Shown here: positions 29,436 to 38,850 of the stretch, piece by piece
Layout of the letters: the number at the start of each line of letters is the position of its first letter
How positions within the stretch are numbered: position 1 is the stretch's first letter
NCBI RefSeq assembly: GCF_006974145.1
Contig: NZ_CP039456.1
Coordinates: 3,224,499 to 3,288,498, forward strand
DNA: 64,000 nucleotides
Source of the DNA: Changchengzhania lutea
GTDB taxonomy: Bacteria; Bacteroidota; Bacteroidia; Flavobacteriales; Flavobacteriaceae
Reading direction: 5' to 3'
Position numbers and translations under genes: made by a program
Notes under the pieces: model-generated
What the model was told of the DNA's origin: nothing
The model's database searches: none
What the model saw: the letters and a program-made list of their open reading frames with translations, nothing else

Positions 29436-30736
29436 TTAGCTATTCAATATATAATTATTAATTGTAGCTCTAGTTTTCCCTGATGCTAGTGATGCTAGTG
29501 ATGGTATGTCATCAATATATTCAATATGTATTACAGCATCATTTCCTAAAAAGTGTTTAAACTCATTTATAAGGATGGATTCATCATTAAATTTATTTGT
29601 GACTTTTAATTTAATGGTATATTTTTTTTGCCCTTCTTGAATTAACTGACTTTGAACAACTCCTTTACTCAAGTGCGGTCTTACTATTATCATAGATGAA
29701 ACAACCTCTCCTTTGGTATTGAAAATCATATCAGACTTTCTTCCTTCAATTCTTTTAAAAACAGGAGGTGATACTGAGTAGTCAATGGATCCAATATCAC
29801 CAGTGTCATATCTTATTATGGGTATACCATATCCAAATAAATCTGTAACTACAATCCGACCCAATTCCCCATTTTCAGAAGAAGTATCTTCATCAATTTT
29901 TAAAATTTCAATATAGTAACTAGCCCAGTTAATAATAAAATCATTATCTGAAGATGGTGCTTGTTGTGCTAGAATGCCATTTTCACTATTGGAATATCTA
30001 AAAAAACAGTTGTATTAAAATAATATTTCATTTTTTCCTTGGTATAATTATTTAATCCTTCTGAAGTTGCAATTGCAGATTTAATATTTGTATTTGTAAA
30101 AGGGCTGTAATTATTTTGATCAAGAAAAACACACATTTTTTCTAGTGCAGAGGCATAACCCAGAATACTTTTAGCTTTTTTTGATCTGAGTTTACCAATT
30201 ATTTTTGAAATATATTTTCGATCATTAAAAAGAAGAATGTCGACAGGTTCGATATTTTTAAGCCACTTTGAAATCGTAGAAATTGAAATCAACCAAAGTC
30301 TCATATAGAATAATTTTTGACCAACTTGATAACCAGTTAATTTATAGAAATAGATGTTATCTGCTTTATTTCTATCAATTTTATTTTTATTATGATATAG
30401 ACTGATTGTAGCACCAGTTGAACCGCTTGATGAAACATATTTTTTTTGTTTTTTTATGTAAGATTTAGATTGAAACTTGACTTTATTTTCCCGTATGACA
30501 TTTTTATCAATAATCGGAAAACCCTTAATAGCTGAACTCTTGTAATCATTATAAAAAGCGGTTGTTAAGGTGGCATGTTTCAATAATTTTTCTAAATATG
30601 ATTTTCGCAAAGCCTTAGAACGATCAGTTGTGAAATTGTTTTGGATTAATTCTATTTCATTTAGGTGTTTTTTAATATTACTCCCTTTTAGAGCATCTAT
30701 TAACCAAAAAAAATAATATCTTAGGTTTAATGACAT
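29436..30736 (-). pseudogene. CapK/phenylacetate-CoA ligase-like adenylate-forming enzyme, frameshifted
   Basis: Two frames on the minus strand join into one COG1541-type protein of about 434 aa. The upstream part (30736 to about 30004) contains YVSSSGSTGATISLYHN, the AMP-binding P-loop. The downstream part (to 29436) contains GRIVVTDLFGYGIPIIRYDTGDIG, the adenylate-binding RYDTGD motif, and the C-terminal domain. The break is at a run of seven A (30000-30006); one more base would restore RYSNSENGILAQQAPSS, the expected Y-x-N/S-x-E-x-G segment. Such enzymes sit in polysaccharide or coenzyme loci. It may be a true pseudogene, a phase-variable gene or a sequencing error. Confidence 0.85.
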
Positions 30737-30849
30737 TTAATAATTATTTATAAGAATTAATTGGTTTGCAATAGTTATTTATATTGATTCCAAATAAACG
30801 CTCATTTTATATTACACACTATAAAAATAGATTAAATGTTAATAATTCC

Positions 30850-30965
30850 GCCCAATAGTAATTTACAGCATCTTATTCAAACAATATTTTTAAAGAAGCC
30901 ACTAGTTTAGATATTAGCAAACTAGCTTTAGAGATAGTTATTGATAACAAATATCTGAATGTATT
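30850..30965 (+). pseudogene. Decayed fragment of an RlmI-like methyltransferase gene
   Basis: The stretch around 30890-30930 reads in one frame EATSLDISKLALEIVIDNKYLN. It matches EVTSLDISKQALEIALQNGKLN of the intact gene (28770-28835), with DNA identity of about 80% across the core. A weaker match to its upstream part (CCAATAG, TCTTATTC) lies just before. No other part of the gene is recognisable. Same orientation as the intact copy. Confidence 0.7.
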
Positions 30966-30992
30966 ACAGATTTATCAGCTAATAAGGATGTT

Positions 30993-31025
30993 TTTGTTAT
31001 GCATGCATAATATTTGTTATATTTG
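30993..31025 (+). promoter_or_regulatory. Bacteroidota-type promoter of the nitronate monooxygenase gene
   Basis: TTTG at 30993-30996 and TATATTTG at 31018-31025, separated by 21 bp, match the -33/-7 consensus exactly. The ATG at 31043 follows 17 bp after the -7 box. The spacer contains the palindrome ATGCATGCAT. Confidence 0.75.
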
Positions 31026-31042
31026 ATGAAATCAATTTATCA

Positions 31043-31990
31043 ATGGAAACCAAACTCACCCAGCTTCTTAATATAACGTATCCCATTATCCAAGCGCCTA
31101 TGTTTTTAGTGTCTAACGTGGCTATGGTGACAGAAGCTATGAAAAGTGGTATAGCAGGTTGTATTCCTGCACTTAACTATCGCACATTGGATGAATTAAG
31201 AGCCGCTTTAAAAGCCTTAAAAGCGGCTAAGCCAGCTGGCGGGTCTTTCGGTTTTAATTTAATTGTGAATAAATCTAATGTAAAATATAAGGGTCAGTTG
31301 GAAGTGATTTGCGAAGAAGGCTGCGATTTTATAATCACCTCTTTAGGAAGCCCAGAAGAAACCATAAGGCAAGCACATCAAGTAGGCATAAAAGTTTTTT
31401 GTGATGTAGTAGATTTAAAATTTGCAAAAAAAGTTGAAAATTTAGGAGCCGATGCCGTTATTGCAGTAAATAATCAAGCAGGAGGGCATCGTGGCGATAA
31501 AAGTCCAGAGGCATTGATTAGAGAATTGGTGTCACATTGCAACATTCCAATAATTTCGGCAGGTGGTGTAGGGTGTAAAGCAGATATAAATAATATGTTG
31601 GCTTATGGTGCGGAAGGTGTTTCGGTTGGAAGCCCCTTTATAGCATCGATTGAAGCGGGCGTTACGGATGACTATAAGCAGGCCTGTGTAAACTATGGTG
31701 AAGATGATATTGTTATGACTGAGCGTATTTCTGGAACCCCTTGTACCGTTATCAACACACCCTATGTTCAAAAAATAGGAACAAAGCAGACCTGGTTAGA
31801 ATCCGTTTTAAATAAAAACAAGACGCTGAAAAAATGGGTAAAAATGATTCGTTTTTCAATTGGTATGAATGCCACTAAAAATGCTGCCACAAAAGCAACG
31901 TATAAAACGGTGTGGGTGGCTGGACCAAGCATAGAACATACGCATGCTATTTTACCGGTTAAGGACATTGTTTCCAATCTGGTGAATTAG
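31043..31990 (+). CDS. Nitronate monooxygenase / 2-nitropropane dioxygenase family
   Basis: 315-aa FMN-dependent TIM-barrel enzyme that oxidises alkyl nitronates such as propionate-3-nitronate. It shows the N-terminal QAPMFLVSNVAMVTEAMKSG, ADAVIAVNNQAGGHRGD with the catalytic-region histidine (GGHRG, about residue 153), PIISAGGVGCKADINNML and GAEGVSVGSPFIAS, the FMN phosphate-binding segment. It has a clear promoter of its own. The next gene, also a flavoprotein, follows after 75 bp on the same strand. Confidence 0.92.
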   Translation: METKLTQLLNITYPIIQAPMFLVSNVAMVTEAMKSGIAGCIPALNYRTLDELRAALKALKAAKPAGGSFGFNLIVNKSNVKYKGQLEVICEEGCDFIITSLGSPEETIRQAHQVGIKVFCDVVDLKFAKKVENLGADAVIAVNNQAGGHRGDKSPEALIRELVSHCNIPIISAGGVGCKADINNMLAYGAEGVSVGSPFIASIEAGVTDDYKQACVNYGEDDIVMTERISGTPCTVINTPYVQKIGTKQTWLESVLNKNKTLKKWVKMIRFSIGMNATKNAATKATYKTVWVAGPSIEHTHAILPVKDIVSNLVN

Positions 31991-32065
31991 CTTTATGAAA
32001 TCAGTCTTTAAGGTTTTTCATCAACTTTTGTATGTATAGCATTATTCGAATAGACCTATAAAGAG

Positions 32066-32671
32066 ATGAATATAACTAACGCCAATCAACTTCGAGATTT
32101 ATATGGTTTTCCATCTGGAAGAGCAAAAGATAAATCACAAACCAAACTAGACAAGCACAGTATTAATTTCATTAATCATGCGCCCTTTTTAGTGATGTCA
32201 ACATGCAACAAATCCAATAAAATGGATACCTCACCCAGAGGTGGTGCCGTAGGTTTTGTTAAGGTATTGAATGCTACACAAATTATTATCCCTGATGCAA
32301 AAGGCAATAATCGTTTAGATAGTCTCTGTAATATTCTTGATAACAATTCGGTTGGTTTATTGTTTTTCATTCCAGGGGTTGATGAAACATTAAGGTTGAA
32401 TGGAAAGGCACAGATATCAATAAACGACGACTATTTAAAGCATTTTAAAAACGATAGCAAGCCACCAAAAAGTGTGATAATTATATCTGTAGAAGAGGTG
32501 TTTTTACACTGTGCCAAGGCATTTATGAGATCCAGTTTATGGGATGGAGCTTCTAAAATAGATCGCTCAGAATTTCCAACGATGGGGCAAATATTTAAAG
32601 ATCAATTGGAATCAAAAGAACCCGCCGAAACTCGTGAAGCTATGATTAAGCGCTATAAAAAAGATTTGTAA
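32066..32671 (+). CDS. PPOX-class FMN-dependent flavoprotein (MSMEG_1061-like)
   Basis: 201-aa split-barrel flavin-binding protein related to pyridoxamine 5'-phosphate oxidase. Visible segments are HAPFLVMSTCNKSNKMDTSPRGG (residues 33-55), IIIPDAKGNNRLDSLCNILDNNSVGLLFFIPG (flavin-binding strand region) and the VEEVFLHCAKAFMRSSLWD typical of this subgroup. It probably reduces or oxidises a small organic molecule; the substrate is not predictable. It is likely co-expressed with the upstream nitronate monooxygenase. Confidence 0.88.
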   Translation: MNITNANQLRDLYGFPSGRAKDKSQTKLDKHSINFINHAPFLVMSTCNKSNKMDTSPRGGAVGFVKVLNATQIIIPDAKGNNRLDSLCNILDNNSVGLLFFIPGVDETLRLNGKAQISINDDYLKHFKNDSKPPKSVIIISVEEVFLHCAKAFMRSSLWDGASKIDRSEFPTMGQIFKDQLESKEPAETREAMIKRYKKDL

Positions 32672-32839
32672 TAGCGTTATTTTTATTTCTTTGAGTCCCT
32701 TTTTTGACCTTTAAATGTCTATATTTATATCTAAACTTACACAACCAATTTTAGACTATTTTAATTTGTTTTCTTCGGAATATAATAAATATTACTAATA
32801 AGCTGATAGACTTAGACTTAAACAGAATATAGACATTTA

Positions 32840-34111
32840 ATGAAAAAGATTTTTATAATAATTGGGATCCTCTTGATTCTTTTTTTCGGATTACTTTACT
32901 GGTCAATGTCTAGTACTTCCAAAACATTTGAAACCAGCAAACTTGTCAATTTTGAAAACATCAATGCTATTGATTTCAAAAAGCATGATTCCGTTTTAAT
33001 TTCCGCAAGCACATTATATCTGGCAGATGATATTAAAATCATGATGCAAGGTGAACAATATAGAGCAGCTTGGTCGGCACCAGTTAAAGTCCCCATTCTT
33101 TTTTTAGATACGCTTTTTGGAGGTGTTAAAATACTTAAGGAAGGTGGTGGGAAGCAGACCCATTCTTTAAAAATTGAAGCCCCAAATGGTATAATTTATA
33201 CTTTAAGAAGTATTAATAAAGACCCTAAACCCTTAATACCTGATTTCGCTAAAACTTTAGGTTTAGAAAATATTGTGGTAGATGGGGTTTCGGCCCAACA
33301 TCCGTATGGTGCTATTTTAGCTGCCGAATTGCAAGAAGTTGCTCAAATTTTGCACACGCACCCTCAGGCTGTTTTTCTTCCGAAGCAAAAAAAATTAGGA
33401 CAATATAATGATAAGTACGGCAATAGATTGTTCTTACTGGAGTATGAACCTGAGGGCGATATCAATTGGACAACTCTTAAGAATATATATAAACTTCTAG
33501 ACACCGAAGATTTACAAGAGCTTAAGAAAAAACACCCACAAAAAGTTCATATAAATGAGCGAGCCTTAGTTCGTGCTCGATTATTTGATTTGGTGATTGG
33601 TGATTGGGACAGACATACAAAGCAGTGGGGATGGGCGGTACAAAAAAAGGATTCAAATTATGTGGCTTTTCCAATAGCTGCAGATAGGGATAACGCCTTT
33701 TTTCATACAGATGGCATTATTCCATCAATCATCTCTAATGAAAATGTGGTGCCAGAGTTACGGTCTTTTACTAAGGATATTGATTTTATGGAAGGTCTTG
33801 TGTATCCCTTTGATCGTTATTTTTTAATCCATACTCCAGAGTCTGTATTTGTGGAAGAAGCCAAGTCGCTTCAGCACGTTTTATTTGATGAAGTTATAGA
33901 TGAAACGCTATATGTTTGGCCAGAAAATATAATCGATTTAGATGGAAAAACAATTACTGATAAAATTAAATCCCGAAGAGATGATTTGGTTGAATATGCA
34001 CAAACATTTAAAAAAATAATTGATAAAAAAGGTGTTCTTGAAGAGGCATTGAAAGGCTCTAAAGGTTTGGAATTAAATGATGGTTTATCTAAGTGTTTTG
34101 AATGCGACTAA
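32840..34111 (+). CDS. Predicted Fam20C/HipA-like kinase-fold protein, membrane-anchored
   Basis: 423 aa. An N-terminal membrane anchor or signal (residues 3-23, IFIIIGILLILFFGLLYWSM) puts the rest outside the cytoplasm. The body has a Gly-rich loop and strand (KEGGGKQTHSLKI, about residue 100), YTLRSINKDP (candidate beta-3 lysine or arginine), LFDLVIGDWDRHTKQW (about residue 250) and PIAADRDNAFF (about residue 283). The GDWDRH...DRD pair resembles the catalytic and metal-binding loops (N-x-DRH, DNG) of Fam20C and HipA-type kinases. The same motif pair occurs in larger uncharacterised Bacteroidota surface proteins. Activity and substrate are unknown. Confidence 0.65.
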   Translation: MKKIFIIIGILLILFFGLLYWSMSSTSKTFETSKLVNFENINAIDFKKHDSVLISASTLYLADDIKIMMQGEQYRAAWSAPVKVPILFLDTLFGGVKILKEGGGKQTHSLKIEAPNGIIYTLRSINKDPKPLIPDFAKTLGLENIVVDGVSAQHPYGAILAAELQEVAQILHTHPQAVFLPKQKKLGQYNDKYGNRLFLLEYEPEGDINWTTLKNIYKLLDTEDLQELKKKHPQKVHINERALVRARLFDLVIGDWDRHTKQWGWAVQKKDSNYVAFPIAADRDNAFFHTDGIIPSIISNENVVPELRSFTKDIDFMEGLVYPFDRYFLIHTPESVFVEEAKSLQHVLFDEVIDETLYVWPENIIDLDGKTITDKIKSRRDDLVEYAQTFKKIIDKKGVLEEALKGSKGLELNDGLSKCFECD

Positions 34112-34118
34112 GGATGAA

Positions 34119-34694
34119 TCAATAAAAATTTAAAAATATAGTCTTCTTTATCTGCAGCCACTCTTCCTTTAAAATGCCATAACAGCAGGTACTTCTTTTA
34201 AATCCATCTAGCATCAGTTTGTCTTTCCTTAAAATCCCTTCAAGCGTCGCACCAATGTTTTCCACAGCTTTGCGCGACCGGACGTTACGTTCATCAATTC
34301 TAAATTCTACCTTATCGTATTGCAGATCTTCAAAAGCATATTGGAGCATTAAAAACTTTATATTTTTATTAAGCCCTGTACCTTGAAATTGTTTCCCTAT
34401 CCAGGTCCAGCCAATATGCAAAACTTTATTAACAACATCAATTAATCCAAATCGGGTACTACCCGCATAAGCCTGTTGTGCTTTATCAAATATTATAAAA
34501 GGCATGGTGTTATTGTGGTAATAGCCGTCAATAGCAGTTTGTACGTAGTTTTTCAAATCCTCTGTGGTGTCTATCTTACTAGGCGAATATTGAACCAAAT
34601 TGGGCTGTTGCGCTATTTCAGAAAGCAGCTTATAATTCGATAAATCAAGCAGAGTAAGCTTAACGCGTTCATTTTCTAATATTGGCACATTCAT
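34119..34694 (-). CDS. GNAT-family N-acetyltransferase (RimJ/RimL-like)
   Basis: 191-aa acetyltransferase. It has the RimJ/RimL-type start (ILENERVKLTLLDLSNY), FIIFDKAQQAYAGSTRFGLIDV and the acetyl-CoA-binding GKQFQGTGLNKNIKFLMLQYAFE (about residue 105), then KVEFRIDERNVRSRKAVENIGATLEGILRKDK, a strong hallmark of the subfamily. The acceptor may be a ribosomal protein N-terminus or a small amine. It lies 2 bp after the esterase-like gene upstream on the same strand and 8 bp from the convergent kinase-like gene. Confidence 0.92.
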   Translation of the reverse strand: MNVPILENERVKLTLLDLSNYKLLSEIAQQPNLVQYSPSKIDTTEDLKNYVQTAIDGYYHNNTMPFIIFDKAQQAYAGSTRFGLIDVVNKVLHIGWTWIGKQFQGTGLNKNIKFLMLQYAFEDLQYDKVEFRIDERNVRSRKAVENIGATLEGILRKDKLMLDGFKRSTCCYGILKEEWLQIKKTIFLNFY

Positions 34695-34696
34695 GG

Positions 34697-35335
34697 TTAT
34701 TTAACTATGCTGTTGATGATATGTTTTTTTACTTCGTGCTTGCCTTCGAAAGACAGCATTTCTAAGCGGTCTCCAAATAATTCTAAAGCGTGTTTCTTTT
34801 CAATTTCAATTCGCTCTTTATTTAGATAGTCATCATTATTTCCATAAGCGAATATAGCTTCCCCTTCAAAAAAATGAAAGTTCTCTGCAGTTAATTCTTT
34901 AGGAAGTCCGCCAGAAAGAAATACTAATTTCCAACATGACCTTTTTCGTCTCGCAACATAGCGCGCGGCAATACTCACGCCCTGGGAATACCCTAGCATA
35001 ATGGTTTTAACGTGATTTGGTAATTGTTCCGTTTTAAGAATTTCGTCTATATAATTTATGATGTTTTTAGTATCGGCTAAGGTATTTTCTTTAGTAAGCC
35101 AACACGCACCCACATGTTTAAAATTGCGGCCCATGTAATATTTACTGGCAGCTTGTGGTGCAATAATATAGTTTTCATCTGCATCCAAATCTGTAAAATA
35201 TTTTAAAAAATACCGACTTAAATAGCCCAAGCCATGGCATACCACCCAAACATATTTTGTAGTATGGGTTAAGGTATTTAACGTTGAATAGGAGTTGGTG
35301 ATTTGATAGGATATTTCTTTTTCAGTAGAATTCAT
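34697..35335 (-). CDS. Alpha/beta hydrolase (phospholipase/carboxylesterase type)
   Basis: 212-aa serine hydrolase. The nucleophile serine sits in MLGYSQGVSIAARY (about residue 117); FGLSG-like strand LVFLSGG follows, and the catalytic histidine is in SFEGKHEV near the C-terminus (about residue 202). VWVVCHGLGYLSRYFLKYF (residues 28-46) supplies the oxyanion-hole HG. It has no signal peptide. It forms a two-gene unit with the acetyltransferase gene and is divergent from the men genes across 52 bp. Confidence 0.88.
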   Translation of the reverse strand: MNSTEKEISYQITNSYSTLNTLTHTTKYVWVVCHGLGYLSRYFLKYFTDLDADENYIIAPQAASKYYMGRNFKHVGACWLTKENTLADTKNIINYIDEILKTEQLPNHVKTIMLGYSQGVSIAARYVARRKRSCWKLVFLSGGLPKELTAENFHFFEGEAIFAYGNNDDYLNKERIEIEKKHALELFGDRLEMLSFEGKHEVKKHIINSIVK

Positions 35336-35387
35336 TTAAGGATTGGTTTTGTATTTTTACAAGCGAGTTTAAAAATAAGTTATTTCT

Positions 35388-35813
35388 ATGCAATTATCTA
35401 AAAAAGACGTTTTAGCGGAAGCCAATAAAGTGAGTAAAAACACACTAATGGAAACCTTACAAATTGAAATTATTGACTATGGCGAAGACTTTTTAGTCGC
35501 TAGAATGCCAGTAAACTCAAGAGTCTACCAGCCAGACGGGGTGCTTCATGGAGGCGCAACGGCAGCACTAGCAGAAAGTGTTGGGAGTTTTGCTTCGGTA
35601 ATTTTTTTAAATTCTGAAAAGCTATTTATAAGAGGAATTGAAATTACTTCTAATCATTTAAAAAGTGTTAAAGATGGCTACGTTTATGCGCGAGCTACAT
35701 TCATTCATAAAGGCAGAACAACGCAATTATTGGATATTAGAGTGACAGATGATAATGATAACCTGATTTCTGTGTCTCGATTAACCACTATTTCGCTTCC
35801 AAAAAAAGGATAA
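35388..35813 (+). CDS. Hotdog-fold thioesterase, probable DHNA-CoA hydrolase
   Basis: 141-aa PaaI/YbgC-type thioesterase. The active-site helix region is YQPDGVLHGGATAALAESVGSFAS (residues 43-66), with the catalytic glutamate in AESVGS. It is the first gene of the menaquinone cluster: its stop lies 5 bp before menF and menD follows. The context points to hydrolysis of 1,4-dihydroxy-2-naphthoyl-CoA (MenI role). A general housekeeping thioesterase cannot be excluded from sequence alone. Confidence 0.9.
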   Translation: MQLSKKDVLAEANKVSKNTLMETLQIEIIDYGEDFLVARMPVNSRVYQPDGVLHGGATAALAESVGSFASVIFLNSEKLFIRGIEITSNHLKSVKDGYVYARATFIHKGRTTQLLDIRVTDDNDNLISVSRLTTISLPKKG

Positions 35814-35818
35814 GGTTT

Positions 35819-36940
35819 ATGACTTTAGAAAATTTTTATGATCGTATTTCGAGTCAATTAAAATCCCAATTACCATTCGTAGTTTATCGAAAGCCAAATG
35901 AGGAAACAACGCAGGCGATATTTCAACATACCAACGATTTATATCAAACATCCACCTTTACTGAAAGTGGTTTTGTGTTTGCTCCCTTTGATAATGAAAG
36001 GGATGCTGTTTTAATGCCCTTTGCCCATTCTGAAAAACTTTCAATAGAAGAAAAACAGAGTGAACTTTTAGTAAGTCATACGAATACGAAAAGTAGTTCA
36101 TCTATAGAAGATGAATTACAGCATATAGAACTTATTAAAAGAGGTATCAATGCCATTGAAAATACGGACTTAAAAAAGGTTGTGCTCTCAAGAAAAGAAA
36201 CCATGGCCTTATCTGACGATAATCCTATTTCTATTTTTAGAAAACTTTTGAGCCATTATAAATCGGCATTTGTGTATTGTTGGTATCATCCTAAAGTAGG
36301 GCTGTGGTTAGGTGCAACACCTGAGACCTTATTAAAATTGGAAGGGAATAATTTTTCAATCATGTCTTTAGCTGGAACGCAAAATTATGACAATACTCTG
36401 AAAGTTACCTGGAAACAAAAGGAACTCCAAGAACAACAGTATGTCACCGATTTTATTTTGGATACTATAAAACCTGTTGTTAAGGATATAAAAGTATCAG
36501 AGACGGAGACTGTTAAAACGGGTAATTTATTGCATTTGAAGACGAAAATCTCTGGTCATGTGAATCCTCAAACCTTGGATTTTAAAAAATTGCTTGAAGC
36601 CTTGCATCCCACACCAGCTGTTTGTGGATTACCCAAGGCGACAGCCAAAGCATTTATATTAAAGCATGAGGGTTATGATCGTGAATACTATACAGGGTTC
36701 TTAGGCGAACTTCACCTAGAAAAAGAAACCATGCCACGATCTGCAAATAGGAATATCGAAAATAGAGCTTATGCTATAAAGCGAAAATGTTCGGCACTTT
36801 ATGTGAATCTGCGCTGCATGCAAATTATAGATCATCAAGCTACTATTTATGTTGGTGGTGGTATTACAAAAGATTCTATTACGGAGAGTGAATGGGAGGA
36901 AACGGTATCAAAATCCTTAGTCATGAAAAAGGTGCTTTAA
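35819..36940 (+). CDS. menF: Isochorismate synthase (chorismate-binding)
   Basis: Converts chorismate to isochorismate, the entry to menaquinone synthesis. It is 373 aa. The C-terminal chorismate-utilising domain shows IENTDLKKVVLSRKE, GLWLGATPETLLKLEGN, FSIMSLAGTQ, HLKTKISGHV, LHPTPAVCGLPKATAKAFI and GFLGELHL, in the family order. The N-terminal 100 residues are variable, as usual. The adjacent menD makes the menaquinone assignment firm compared with enterobactin EntC. Confidence 0.94.
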   Translation: MTLENFYDRISSQLKSQLPFVVYRKPNEETTQAIFQHTNDLYQTSTFTESGFVFAPFDNERDAVLMPFAHSEKLSIEEKQSELLVSHTNTKSSSSIEDELQHIELIKRGINAIENTDLKKVVLSRKETMALSDDNPISIFRKLLSHYKSAFVYCWYHPKVGLWLGATPETLLKLEGNNFSIMSLAGTQNYDNTLKVTWKQKELQEQQYVTDFILDTIKPVVKDIKVSETETVKTGNLLHLKTKISGHVNPQTLDFKKLLEALHPTPAVCGLPKATAKAFILKHEGYDREYYTGFLGELHLEKETMPRSANRNIENRAYAIKRKCSALYVNLRCMQIIDHQATIYVGGGITKDSITESEWEETVSKSLVMKKVL

Positions 36941-36991
36941 TGCCTTAATTTAGTCTGCTATTCCTTATTTTTGTGTATAGAAATTTTCTAC

Positions 36992-38749
36992 ATGATTTAC
37001 CCAGAAATTCAGCTTGCACAAACGGTTATACAACTTTGCAAAGCTAAATCTATTAAGCATATTATTATTTCACCAGGTAGCAGAAATGCACCTTTAACTA
37101 TTGGATTTACAAATGACGATTTTTTCACCTGTTATAGTATTGTAGATGAACGATGTGCCGCTTTTTTCGCTTTGGGAATCGCTCAGCAATTACAAACGCC
37201 CACTGCTTTAGTATGTACGTCTGGAAGTGCCCTGTTAAATTATTATCCAGCCATTGCCGAGGCTTATTATAGTGATATTCCATTGGTTGTATTATCTACG
37301 GATAGACCGAAGCACTTAATAAACATAGGTGACGGGCAAACGATTAATCAAAAAGATGTCTTTAAGAACCATATTTTATATTCAGCGAATTTAAAATTAG
37401 ATTTATATGAAAACGGATCAGTCGAGTCTGAGGAAGAATTACCTATTTTCAAAAATTTAGAAAATAAATTTGAAACCTTATTGGGCATAAAAGAATCTAT
37501 TCAAGAGTTTAACGAATCTGAAATTAATAAGGCTATTAATCAATCTATTTTAGAAAAAGGCCCCGTGCATATCAACAGTCCTTTTGATGAACCGCTCTAT
37601 AAAACGACCACAGAGTTAGTGGTACATGTTAAATCCATCGCGCCTGTTAGTAAGCCGATGTTTTTAGAAGATGATACGATTAAAAAATGCCTGGATATAT
37701 GGAATAGCACTTCAAAAAAAATGGTTTTGGTGGGTGTAAATTATCCAAATGCCATTGAACAAAAATGGTTAGATGCATTAGCATTGGATGATAGCCTTAT
37801 CCTTTTTACCGAAACAACATCAAATTTACATAACGCTGAATTTTTTCCAAGTATAGATCAATTAATTGCGCCGTTAGATGAGGATGGTTTTAAAAAACTA
37901 CAGCCAGAGCTGTTAGTTACTATGGGTGGATTAATAGTTTCAAAAAAAATTAAAGCGTTTTTAAGAACACACAAACCTAAGCACCATTGGCACATAGACT
38001 TAAAGAAGGCTAACGATACGTTTTTTAGTTTGGATGAATTTATTCAAACAACGCCTAATTTTTTCTTTTCACGTTTTTTGCCAAAAACCCAAAACGTCAA
38101 AAGTCAATACAAACCCTATTGGGAAGGGATAAAGGCATCAAGACAAATAAAGCACGAGCAATATCTTGAAAGTATTCAATTTAGTGATTTTATAGCATAT
38201 GACATCATCTTAAAATCCCTTCCGAATCACATCAATTTGCAACTAAGTAATAGCTCAACCATACGTTATACACAGTTATTCAATTTAAATAAAACGCTTA
38301 ATATCTATTGTAATAGAGGAACTAGTGGTATTGATGGGAGCACATCTACTGCCGTTGGTTGTTCAGTTTCATCTAAAAATCAAACAGTATTTATTACAGG
38401 CGATTTAAGCTTTTTTTACGACAGCAATGCGCTGTGGAATAATTATATGCCTAAGGATTTTAGAATTATTTTAATCAATAATCAGGGTGGTGGCATCTTT
38501 AGAATTCTTCCGGGTGATAAAAACACAGAAAATTTTGATACGTATTTTGAAACGAAGCACCATTTAACTGCTGAGCATTTGTGCAATATGTATAATTTCC
38601 ACTATGAAAAGATCTCTAATGAAGCGGATTTACATTCATCTTTAGATGCTTTCTATATGAATAGTGAGCAACCAAAATTGTTAGAAATTTTTACTCCAAG
38701 ATCCTACAATGACGATGTGTTGCTCAAGTATTTTGAGTATTTGAAGTAA
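36992..38749 (+). CDS. menD: 2-succinyl-5-enolpyruvyl-6-hydroxy-3-cyclohexene-1-carboxylate synthase
   Basis: Thiamine-diphosphate enzyme that joins 2-oxoglutarate to isochorismate in menaquinone synthesis. It is 585 aa from the ATG at 36992; a TTG 21 bp upstream would add seven residues and overlap a -7 promoter box. Markers are IIISPGSRNAPLTIGF and DERCAAFFALGIAQ (with the ThDP-activating glutamate), TSGSALLNYYPAIAEAYYS, DRPKHLINIGDGQTINQ, and the Mg/ThDP motif GDLSFFYDSNALWNN...NNQGGGIFRILPG in the last third. TATTTTTG at 36966-36973 is a possible internal promoter, giving a leader of about 12 nt. Confidence 0.97.
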   Translation: MIYPEIQLAQTVIQLCKAKSIKHIIISPGSRNAPLTIGFTNDDFFTCYSIVDERCAAFFALGIAQQLQTPTALVCTSGSALLNYYPAIAEAYYSDIPLVVLSTDRPKHLINIGDGQTINQKDVFKNHILYSANLKLDLYENGSVESEEELPIFKNLENKFETLLGIKESIQEFNESEINKAINQSILEKGPVHINSPFDEPLYKTTTELVVHVKSIAPVSKPMFLEDDTIKKCLDIWNSTSKKMVLVGVNYPNAIEQKWLDALALDDSLILFTETTSNLHNAEFFPSIDQLIAPLDEDGFKKLQPELLVTMGGLIVSKKIKAFLRTHKPKHHWHIDLKKANDTFFSLDEFIQTTPNFFFSRFLPKTQNVKSQYKPYWEGIKASRQIKHEQYLESIQFSDFIAYDIILKSLPNHINLQLSNSSTIRYTQLFNLNKTLNIYCNRGTSGIDGSTSTAVGCSVSSKNQTVFITGDLSFFYDSNALWNNYMPKDFRIILINNQGGGIFRILPGDKNTENFDTYFETKHHLTAEHLCNMYNFHYEKISNEADLHSSLDAFYMNSEQPKLLEIFTPRSYNDDVLLKYFEYLK

Positions 38750-38850
38750 TTACTAAAAAAGCCTTATCACGGTACTTTTAATATTAGTATAAAAAAGGTA
38801 TCTTTAAATGCTCGTTTTAATAATGAGTTCAACAATAAAGAAAGAATATT

